Shown in pieces: positions 1-5,140 of a stretch of DNA of 5,140 nucleotides (its first letter is position 1; each line of letters starts with the position of its first letter). This stretch comes from Gammaproteobacteria bacterium (lineage in GTDB: Bacteria; Pseudomonadota; Gammaproteobacteria; UBA5335; SLRW01). Location of the stretch: the NCBI GenBank assembly GCA_007134115.1, contig SLLK01000002.1, positions 1 through 5,140 on the forward strand, read 5' to 3'. The position numbers were made by a program, and so were the translations under genes. The notes beneath the pieces were generated by a model, which saw nothing but the letters and a program-made list of their open reading frames with translations, was not told where the DNA came from and did no database searches.

Positions 1-224
1 TAAAAATTCTTCTGATAGGACACTCGGACAAAAGCGGCAGCATAGCCGGCAACCTGAAAACAAGCTCAAAAAGAATTGAGGAGATAGTGAAATACTTTAA
101 AGAGATGGGAATAGACCCAAAAAGAATAATAACCAGGAACATAGGATGCGCTGAAGCGCGTAAAGATGAAGGGCCCGCAATTGATCAGGCATATAGAAGA
201 GTCGACCTATACTATATCAAATAA
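1..224 (+). CDS. OmpA-like peptidoglycan-binding domain protein, C-terminal end (5' partial)
   Basis: This is the last 73 codons of a gene that begins outside the window; the frame opens at base 3 and ends with TAA at 222-224. The visible peptide matches the C-terminal half of the OmpA/MotB/Pal domain. A beta strand ends in ILLIGHSD, followed by a helix with NLKTSSKRIEEIVKYF, then GIDPKRI, a second strand, and the closing YRRVDLYYIK. In OmpA proteins an Asp in the GHTD motif and an Arg 15 residues later hold the diaminopimelate of peptidoglycan; here GHSD and SSKR keep both residues at exactly that spacing. The protein is therefore probably an envelope protein that grips the cell wall from the periplasm. 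Whether its N-terminal part is a beta barrel, a lipoprotein anchor or something else cannot be seen. It converges on ftsZ, so it is not part of the division operon. The family call is fairly firm and the specific protein unknown. Confidence 0.78.
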   Translation, partial: KILLIGHSDKSGSIAGNLKTSSKRIEEIVKYFKEMGIDPKRIITRNIGCAEARKDEGPAIDQAYRRVDLYYIK

Positions 225-254
225 ATAAGATAAAAACGGCAGCGAAAAGAAAGT

Positions 255-308
255 GCCTTTCATAAAAAAAAGCGACGAGGAATATAGTCGCTTTTTTTAT
301 GAAAAGGC
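255..308. terminator. Bidirectional intrinsic terminator between the OmpA-like gene and ftsZ
   Basis: The core is an inverted repeat, GCGAC (272-276) pairing with GTCGC (287-291) across a 10-base loop. It has eight As on the left (264-271) and seven Ts on the right (292-298). Read from either strand, this gives a stem followed by a U tract, as expected for a Rho-independent terminator serving two convergent genes. Pairing continues outward: CAT pairs with ATG, and the flanking GCC/TTT with AAAA/GGC, giving arms of 22 bases (255-276 and 287-308) with only two offset single-base differences. The element lies 30 bases after the OmpA-like stop and 7 bases after the ftsZ stop. Confidence 0.85.
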
Positions 309-314
309 CGGCCT

Positions 315-1499
315 TTATTCCTCAGCCCGCCTCAAAAACGCGGGGACATCAAGATCCTCATCATTATAATCTCTGTATCTTCTTCTCTCATAATCGAGGG
401 AGAACTTTCCGGAGTCGGATCTTTTATACCTTTGAGTTTGCGCTGCCTGCGCGGCCCGGCTGCCCTCTATTACCGTAAAGGCCGGATCCTTTTTTTTATC
501 AGGCATCTGTGGCACTCCTGGTTCACCCGCAAGAAGATTCCTTTTGCGGTCAAATCCTGTGGCAATAACAGTTACGCGTACTTTGTCATCAAGCGCCGCG
601 TCTATAGTTGTACCAAAAATTATATTAGCCTCAGGATCAACCTGACTGGTCACAAGTTCGGTTACCTCGTTAACCTCATGAAGGGAAAGGTCATTTCCTC
701 CGGCTATATTGAGGAGTACCGCCTTTGAACCGGTGATGTTTGTCTCTTCAAGAAGAGGGCTGTTGATCGCCATCTGAGTAGCCTCAATCGCCTTGTTCTC
801 CCCTACTCCGATACCGACACCCATAAGAGCGTCTCCGGTTTCCTTCATAACGGTTCTTACATCCGCGAAATCAACATTCACAAGTCCGGTAACCATAATA
901 AGATCAGCTATACCCTGGACACCCTGGCGCAGAATATCATCCGCAAGTTTAAAGGCCTCATCGATCGGAGTTTTTCTGTCAATAATCTTAAGCAGAAGGT
1001 CATTCGGAATAGTAATCAGCGTGTCTACTTTGCTCTTTAAATTTTCTATACCCTCTTCGGCACGCTGCATCCTTTTTCTCCCTTCAACTCTGAAGGGTTT
1101 AGTTACCACTCCGACGACAAGGGCCCCGACCTCTTTAGCGATTTCAGCGACAACCGGGGCGGCTCCCGTACCTGTACCACCTCCCATCCCGGCAGTGACA
1201 AAAACCATGTCCGCACCTTTCAGGGCCTTATACATTTTATCCCTGTCCTCATTGGCGGCGTCTCTGCCCACATCCGGGTCGGCGCCCGCTCCGAGACCTC
1301 TTGTCAACTTATTTCCTATCTGCATCTTCTGTTGGGCAAGACTGTCACGCAGCTGCTGAGCGTCAGTATTGACTATAAGAAACTCAACACCGGTCAGGTT
1401 TGTGGCTATCATCCTGTTGACAGCGTTTGTACCGGCTCCGCCGACTCCGACTACCTTGATTATAGTGGCTAACGGCTTTTCTTCTTCAATTTTAAACAT
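315..1499 (-). CDS. ftsZ: Cell division protein FtsZ
   Basis: This tubulin-like GTPase polymerises at mid-cell into the Z ring and recruits the divisome. The protein has 394 residues, normal for the family. The nucleotide-binding start GVGGAGTNAVNRM is at about 18-30, and the tubulin signature GGGTGTG at 106-112. The T7 synergy loop NVDFADV (208-214) carries the Asp residues that complete the GTPase site of the next subunit. The core ends near residue 322. A variable linker of about 58 residues follows, then the conserved C-terminal peptide DLDVPAFLRR (382-391), which binds FtsA and other partners. The start ATG has a strong GGGAGGG ribosome site (1506-1512) six bases upstream. The gene is last in the cluster, separated from ftsA by 143 bases that may hold its own promoter, and is followed at once by a terminator. 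All key motifs are intact. Confidence 0.99.
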   Translation of the reverse strand: MFKIEEEKPLATIIKVVGVGGAGTNAVNRMIATNLTGVEFLIVNTDAQQLRDSLAQQKMQIGNKLTRGLGAGADPDVGRDAANEDRDKMYKALKGADMVFVTAGMGGGTGTGAAPVVAEIAKEVGALVVGVVTKPFRVEGRKRMQRAEEGIENLKSKVDTLITIPNDLLLKIIDRKTPIDEAFKLADDILRQGVQGIADLIMVTGLVNVDFADVRTVMKETGDALMGVGIGVGENKAIEATQMAINSPLLEETNITGSKAVLLNIAGGNDLSLHEVNEVTELVTSQVDPEANIIFGTTIDAALDDKVRVTVIATGFDRKRNLLAGEPGVPQMPDKKKDPAFTVIEGSRAAQAAQTQRYKRSDSGKFSLDYERRRYRDYNDEDLDVPAFLRRAEE

Positions 1500-1515
1500 C
1501 GCAGACCCTCCCTTA

Positions 1516-1550
1516 ATTATGTCTCATTATTATTTTATTATGTCTCATTA
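1516..1550. repeat. 14-bp direct repeat pair upstream of ftsZ
   Basis: ATTATGTCTCATTA occurs perfectly at 1516-1529 and again at 1537-1550 (on the minus strand, TAATGAGACATAAT). The copies start 21 bases apart, two turns of the DNA helix, so proteins bound to both would sit on the same face. The pair lies 17 bases before the ftsZ start codon and overlaps the possible promoter there. That makes an operator plausible, but no known regulator box was recognised. The spacing is also seven codons, and a small open frame runs through both copies, so a small tandem coding repeat is the alternative. Confidence 0.6.
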
Positions 1551-1555
1551 GGCAA
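1526..1555 (-). promoter_or_regulatory. Possible sigma-70-type promoter for ftsZ
   Basis: On the minus strand a -35-like TTGCCT (1550-1555, four of six consensus bases) is followed after 18 bases by a -10-like AATAAT (1526-1531, five of six). Transcription would begin near 1519, leaving a leader of about 20 bases that contains the GGGAGGG ribosome site. An AT-rich stretch upstream (1558-1584) could act as an UP element. AT-rich DNA yields such matches by chance, so this is only a candidate. It fits the general habit of ftsZ having extra promoters besides those of the cluster. Confidence 0.3.
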
Positions 1556-1642
1556 GCAAAAAATTTATTTATTAAAATTTTTTTAACAGAATGCCCTCTG
1601 AATATATACAACATCTTTTCCATAACTTTTAAACCCTTTTTA

Positions 1643-2866
1643 TTACAGATAATCGTTTATCCACTTCCTGATTCTGTTAACCACCCCCGGGCCTCTCTGC
1701 TTCATGGCCGACTTACCTCCTTTAAAAGTTTTGATCCGTATTCCGTACTTAAGAAGCCCTACCCCGTTGGAAAACTGCGGAGTGGCAACCCGGTCCTTAA
1801 GACCCGCAAGATCCTTCGGCAAACCGATTCTCACAGGAAGATTCATCACTCGTTCAGCCGCTTCCACGCAGCCGTCAAGCATGCTTCCACCTCCAGTGAC
1901 AACTATCCCTGCCGCCAGCATTCCTTTTTTTCCGCTTTTTATCAGTTCATGATCAATCATCTCCATCATCTCAGCTACCCGCGGCTCTATGATCTGTGTA
2001 AGCTCCTGCCGGAAAAGCCTTCTCGGGGGACGCCCGCCCACTGACGGGACCTCCATCATTTCAGACGCGTCTACAAGATCAAGCACGGCACAGCCATACT
2101 TATTCTTTATCATTTCCGCAGATTCAAATGGGGTTCTCAACCCGATTGAGATATCGTTGGTTACATGGATCCCGCCGAGGGAAAGAACAGAGGAGTAGCA
2201 GGCCCCGCCTTCAAGGTATATTACGATATCTGTTGTACCTCCGCCTATATCCACAAGCGCGACGCCTAGCTCTTTTTCATCCTGGCTTACTACAGCTTCA
2301 GCAGAGGCTATCGGGTTAAACACCATATCCTGAAAATGATAACCGGCCTTTTCTACAGACTTTATTATATTCTGCATATTGGTTATAGCGCCGGTCACAA
2401 TATGCACCTCGGCCTCAAGTCTCACTCCTGTCATTCCTATCGGATCCTTAATGCCGGACTGATCATCAACAGTGAACTCACGGGAGAGCACATGCAGAAT
2501 CTCCCTGTCAACAGGGATTACCACCGCCTGGGCGGCCTCTATCACCCTTTTTACCTCAAGATGGGAGATTATACGGTTGCGGTTCGCTATAGCGACCACC
2601 CCTTTGGAATTTTCCCCTTTGATATGACTGCCGCTTATGCCAACCAGAGCGCTGGTTACTTCGCATCCCGCCATCATTTCCGCGTCTTCAATTGCCTTTT
2701 CTATGGAAGCTGCGGTATTATCTATATTGATTATAACACCGTTTTTCATTCCATTTGACGGACAAACTCCCACCCCGATAATTTCAACCTGATTGTTATC
2801 GTTCAGGCAGCCTATCACCGCGCAGGTTTTTGTTGTTCCTATGTCAAGTCCTACTATTGGATCCAT
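1643..2866 (-). CDS. ftsA: Cell division protein FtsA
   Basis: This actin-like ATPase binds the FtsZ C-terminal peptide and anchors the Z ring to the inner membrane. The 407 residues match the usual length. The actin-fold motifs are in order: phosphate 1 LDIGTTK (7-13), phosphate 2 VDIGGGTTDI (205-214) and the adenosine motif VVTGGGSML (322-330). The 1C (SHS2-type) subdomain that mediates divisome contacts falls at about 85-165. The protein ends in VVNRIRKWINDYL (395-407), an amphipathic helix with basic and aromatic residues that fits the membrane-targeting sequence. The ATG is preceded by GGAGAGG (2871-2877), and an in-frame TAA lies a few codons further upstream, so the start is well fixed. 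It lies 48 bases after ftsQ and 143 before ftsZ, the usual ftsQ-ftsA-ftsZ order. Confidence 0.98.
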   Translation of the reverse strand: MDPIVGLDIGTTKTCAVIGCLNDNNQVEIIGVGVCPSNGMKNGVIINIDNTAASIEKAIEDAEMMAGCEVTSALVGISGSHIKGENSKGVVAIANRNRIISHLEVKRVIEAAQAVVIPVDREILHVLSREFTVDDQSGIKDPIGMTGVRLEAEVHIVTGAITNMQNIIKSVEKAGYHFQDMVFNPIASAEAVVSQDEKELGVALVDIGGGTTDIVIYLEGGACYSSVLSLGGIHVTNDISIGLRTPFESAEMIKNKYGCAVLDLVDASEMMEVPSVGGRPPRRLFRQELTQIIEPRVAEMMEMIDHELIKSGKKGMLAAGIVVTGGGSMLDGCVEAAERVMNLPVRIGLPKDLAGLKDRVATPQFSNGVGLLKYGIRIKTFKGGKSAMKQRGPGVVNRIRKWINDYL

Positions 2867-2914
2867 TATTCCTCTCCATTTCTGTTATTACGTAAATACA
2901 GATACACATCATCT

Positions 2915-3613
2915 TTATCTCAGGAGCACCGGGTTTCCCCTGATATCCGCCTTTGAAAAAATATCATTTGACCTGTCCACATAACCCAGTATATATTTAA
3001 ACCGCATAAAACTCCCGTAGGATGAGTTAACCAGAAACTCCGTTCTTCTTCCCTTTACCATTACAACAACAAAACCGCTTTCCATATGTAATTCAGATAT
3101 CTCAGTGTAAAGTTCCGGTTCATCCCTTTTAATTCTTTTCAAAATCCCGGCAATCTCTCTGACTCTGCCGGAAAAACCGCCATCTTCATAATCAGATTCC
3201 TCTATATATATGATCGGCAGATTCGCAGAAACCGGATAGCCCTTTACTCGTATTTTAAGATTTTCATCCGCTTCAAGAAAAAGATTTCCCCTCGCTGTCT
3301 TCAAAACCGCCGTAAAAAGCAGAGGGTTTTCCTCAAGATGAATATAAAGTTTTCCCTCACTGACTGATATTGTATGGCTTCTCACAAGCGGGCTCTGTGA
3401 TATAACCCGATCGAGTGCATCCGGATCAACAAGCAGCTTATCCCCGCTCTGTCTGATCCCTGAACCCGAAAGCAATACACCTCGCGGAACACTATCCGCT
3501 CCTCTTATTATAATTTCACCAAAAGCCGTCTCCTCTGCCGGTCCGGATTCCGTACCGGACTTAACTGCCGATAGCAGAATAAGCAGCAGGAGAGCTGTTA
3601 AAAGAAATTTCAT
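2915..3613 (-). CDS. ftsQ: Cell division protein FtsQ (DivIB family), short cytoplasmic tail
   Basis: This bitopic membrane protein links the cytoplasmic ring to the periplasmic divisome through FtsB and FtsL. It is 232 residues long, somewhat shorter than E. coli FtsQ (276). One hydrophobic segment (about 3-16) is followed by a POTRA-like domain (about 31-97, from FGEIIIRGAD to LEENPLLF) and a beta domain. The C-terminal stretch TEFLVNSSYGSFMRFKYIL to KADIRGNPVLLR is typical of the family. The start ATG overlaps the murC stop by four bases (ATGA). AGAGG at 3619-3623 is a suitable ribosome site, and an in-frame TAA at 3629-3631 prevents a longer N-terminus. Only MKF therefore precedes the membrane segment, where the family normally has a longer cytoplasmic tail. 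Sequence conservation in FtsQ is low, so the call rests on architecture and on its place between murC and ftsA. A cleaved signal peptide cannot be excluded. Confidence 0.9.
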   Translation of the reverse strand: MKFLLTALLLLILLSAVKSGTESGPAEETAFGEIIIRGADSVPRGVLLSGSGIRQSGDKLLVDPDALDRVISQSPLVRSHTISVSEGKLYIHLEENPLLFTAVLKTARGNLFLEADENLKIRVKGYPVSANLPIIYIEESDYEDGGFSGRVREIAGILKRIKRDEPELYTEISELHMESGFVVVMVKGRRTEFLVNSSYGSFMRFKYILGYVDRSNDIFSKADIRGNPVLLR

Positions 3614-4998
3614 TTCCGCCTCTTTATATTATCCAGTATAGCCCGGGCGGCTTTATATATATCACCGGCCCCTAGTGTAATAACTATATCGCCTTTCTTC
3701 AGAACAGCGCAGACATCCCCCGGGATATCTTCAAAACGTTCAATAATACGCGCCTCTTTTGAATCATGTTTACTGACTGATCCGGCAATAAGGGCGGATG
3801 AGACACCCTCCACCGGCGCCTCGCCCGCGGGATATATTTCAGTCAGGAAAAGAATATCCGCGTTAGGGAAGGACTGCCCGAAATCCTCCCATAAAAGCTG
3901 AGTCCGTGAATAACGGTGCGGCTGGAAAACCGCGACAATACGCCTTCCGAACTTTCTGAGCGCCTCAAGGGTTACCCTTATTTCGGTCGGATGATGGCCG
4001 TAATCATCAAATACAGTTATCCCCCCGGCCTCTCCGACAAGCTCAAGTCTGCGCCCGACCCCTTTGAACTCCACGAGCGCGGATTTTATGTGAAATATAT
4101 CTATCCCGAGTTCAGTTGCAACCGCTATAACCGCGAGAGAGTTTACGACATTATGATTTCCGGGTTTGGATATTTCGAACTCCCCTATTTCAGATTCACC
4201 GTGAAGGCATTTAAACCTGCTCCTTCCGTTTTCGAAAATAATATCGACAGCCCTGAAATCCGCATCAGATGTAAGCCCGTAGGTAATAAAAGGCTTTTCG
4301 ACTCTGGCAATTATCTCCCTTATGGTAGGATCATCCAGACAGAGAACAGAATAGCCGTAAAAGGGGATATTATTAATGTAAGTCAGAAACGCATCTTTTA
4401 TTCCTTCAAAGTATTTATAGTAATCAAGATGATCGGAATCTATATTGGTCACTATTCCTATGCTGGGAAAAAGTTTCAGGAAAGTGCCGTCAGACTCATC
4501 AGCTTCAAAAACGAAATAATCACCCTCACCCATCCTGGCGTTTGATCCGAAATCAAACACTTTTCCTCCGATCGCGGCAGCAGGGTTCATGCCGCCTTTA
4601 TCAAGAACATAAGCAAGAAGTGAAGAGGTGGTTGTTTTACCATGGGTGCCCGCGACTCCTATTCCGTGCTTCAGTCTTACTATTTCAGCCAGCATCTCTG
4701 AACGGTGTATTATTGGAATCCTCCTCTTTCTGGCCTCTATTATTTCGGGATTTGTTTTTTCAATAGCGCTTGAAGTGACAACCACATTGTAATCCTTTAT
4801 GTTTGAAGGATAGTGCCCAATAAATATTTCGGCGCCGAGTTCCGCGAGCCTTCGGGTCTGTTCTGACTCCCTCAGATCAGAGCCCGAAACCTCATATCCC
4901 ATATTAAGAAGAAGCTCGGCTATCCCGCTCATGCCGATGCCGCCTATGCCTATAAAATGCATCTTTCTTGATTTTCTGAAAAGTTTATGCTCTGTCAT
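3610..4998 (-). CDS. murC: UDP-N-acetylmuramate--L-alanine ligase MurC
   Basis: MurC is the cytoplasmic ATP-dependent ligase that adds L-alanine to UDP-MurNAc, the first step of the peptidoglycan stem peptide. At 462 residues it has the normal three-domain Mur ligase length. The UDP-binding Rossmann motif GIGGIGMSGIA is at 17-27. The central domain has the P-loop GTHGKTT (118-124, Lys121), EADESD (165-170) and NIDSDHLDYY (185-194). NHNVVNSLA (281-289) and GVGRRLE (313-319) follow. The C-terminal domain carries FDDYGHHPTE (330-339) and QPHRYSRT (359-366), which are typical of MurC rather than MurD, E or F. The ATG overlaps the murG stop by four bases, and AAGGA (5008-5012) lies nine bases upstream; the gene also overlaps ftsQ by four bases. 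No murB part is fused to it, and no murB follows it. All catalytic motifs are intact. Confidence 0.98.
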   Translation of the reverse strand: MTEHKLFRKSRKMHFIGIGGIGMSGIAELLLNMGYEVSGSDLRESEQTRRLAELGAEIFIGHYPSNIKDYNVVVTSSAIEKTNPEIIEARKRRIPIIHRSEMLAEIVRLKHGIGVAGTHGKTTTSSLLAYVLDKGGMNPAAAIGGKVFDFGSNARMGEGDYFVFEADESDGTFLKLFPSIGIVTNIDSDHLDYYKYFEGIKDAFLTYINNIPFYGYSVLCLDDPTIREIIARVEKPFITYGLTSDADFRAVDIIFENGRSRFKCLHGESEIGEFEISKPGNHNVVNSLAVIAVATELGIDIFHIKSALVEFKGVGRRLELVGEAGGITVFDDYGHHPTEIRVTLEALRKFGRRIVAVFQPHRYSRTQLLWEDFGQSFPNADILFLTEIYPAGEAPVEGVSSALIAGSVSKHDSKEARIIERFEDIPGDVCAVLKKGDIVITLGAGDIYKAARAILDNIKRRK

Positions 4999-5140
4999 AA
5001 ATTTATTTCCTTTAAGATATCCTCTGCTATTTCACGGGATGCTTCCGGTTTAGCGAGCCCCGTCACTTTTTCCGACATTCTCTTAAGTACACGCGGATTG
5101 TTTATTACGCCGAAAATTGTTTCAGCCGCCTTTTCAGGCA
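4995..5140 (-). CDS. murG: MurG C-terminal end (5' partial)
   Basis: These are the last 47 codons of a minus-strand gene that continues beyond the right edge, ending in TGA at 4995-4997. The peptide runs PEKAAETIFGVINNPRVLKRMSEKV to AREI-like helices and ends DILKEINL. This fits the end of MurG, where a conserved helix around L..M...V..LA.P.A...IA..I closes the second Rossmann domain. MurG is the membrane-associated glycosyltransferase that transfers GlcNAc from UDP-GlcNAc to lipid I, making lipid II. The stop overlaps the murC start as ATGA, so translation of the two is probably coupled. Position just before murC strongly supports the call. The fragment alone would be modest evidence, because the catalytic motifs lie outside the window. 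Confidence 0.85.
   Translation of the reverse strand, partial: PEKAAETIFGVINNPRVLKRMSEKVTGLAKPEASREIAEDILKEINL

Noticed and set aside
793..1359. Long plus-strand open frame of 188 codons inside ftsZ.
   Set aside because: It lies entirely antisense to an intact, highly conserved FtsZ, and its Pro/Ser/Thr-rich product reflects the opposite strand's codons.
1558..1583. AT-only inverted repeat (AAAAAATTT at 1558-1566, AAATTTTTT at 1575-1583) as a terminator after ftsA.
   Set aside because: There is no GC pairing in the stem, so a hairpin would be unstable; low-complexity AT DNA gives such symmetry by chance. It is more likely spacer or an UP-like element.
1587..1600. Small stem CAGA/TCTG in the ftsA-ftsZ gap as a terminator.
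   Set aside because: Only four base pairs, with no directly following U tract on the minus strand.
2888..2895. Palindrome TTACGTAA in the ftsQ-ftsA gap as an operator.
   Set aside because: Eight bases of palindrome is expected by chance, it has no second copy here, and no clear promoter accompanies it.
2867..2914. A short upstream ORF starting at ATGATG just after the ftsQ stop codon.
   Set aside because: There is no separate ribosome site and the frame runs into ftsA out of frame; the region looks like ordinary spacer with the ftsA ribosome site.
3916..4545. Plus-strand open frame of 209 codons inside murC.
   Set aside because: It is antisense to conserved MurC domains and the product resembles no family; it is a shadow of the real gene.

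Overview
The window holds the 3' part of a division and cell wall (dcw) gene cluster, read from the minus strand. In transcription order it contains the end of murG, then complete murC, ftsQ, ftsA and ftsZ. A partial plus-strand gene at the left edge converges on ftsZ. This gene encodes the end of an OmpA-like peptidoglycan-binding domain. The cluster, an FtsA with a membrane-targeting tail, and an OmpA-like envelope protein together suggest a Gram-negative (diderm) bacterium of moderate GC content. The phylum cannot be fixed by eye; I did not recognise a close relative and will not guess one.

Layout, left to right: 1-224 is the OmpA-like C-terminus (+). Positions 225-314 are the convergent gap, with a long hairpin that should terminate transcription from both sides. 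ftsZ lies at 315-1499 (-). Positions 1500-1642 are an AT-rich ftsA-ftsZ gap with a 14-bp direct repeat, a possible ftsZ promoter and a possible 36-codon small ORF. ftsA is at 1643-2866 (-), followed by a 48-bp gap. ftsQ is at 2915-3613 (-), murC at 3610-4998 (-) and the murG 3' end at 4995-5140 (-). The murG/murC and murC/ftsQ junctions are both 4-base ATGA overlaps, so these three genes are probably translationally coupled. No gap of 300 bases or more lacks a gene.

The genes form one functional chain. MurG makes lipid II and MurC adds L-Ala to UDP-MurNAc, both feeding peptidoglycan synthesis. FtsZ forms the cytokinetic ring, FtsA ties it to the membrane, and FtsQ links the ring to the periplasmic septal synthesis machinery. 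murB and ddl, which often sit between murC and ftsQ, are not here.

I see no previously undescribed multi-gene system. The less explained features are non-coding or very small: the bidirectional hairpin, the palindrome on the ftsZ stop codon, the two-helical-turn direct repeat before ftsZ, the small ORF containing it, and an FtsQ with almost no cytoplasmic tail.
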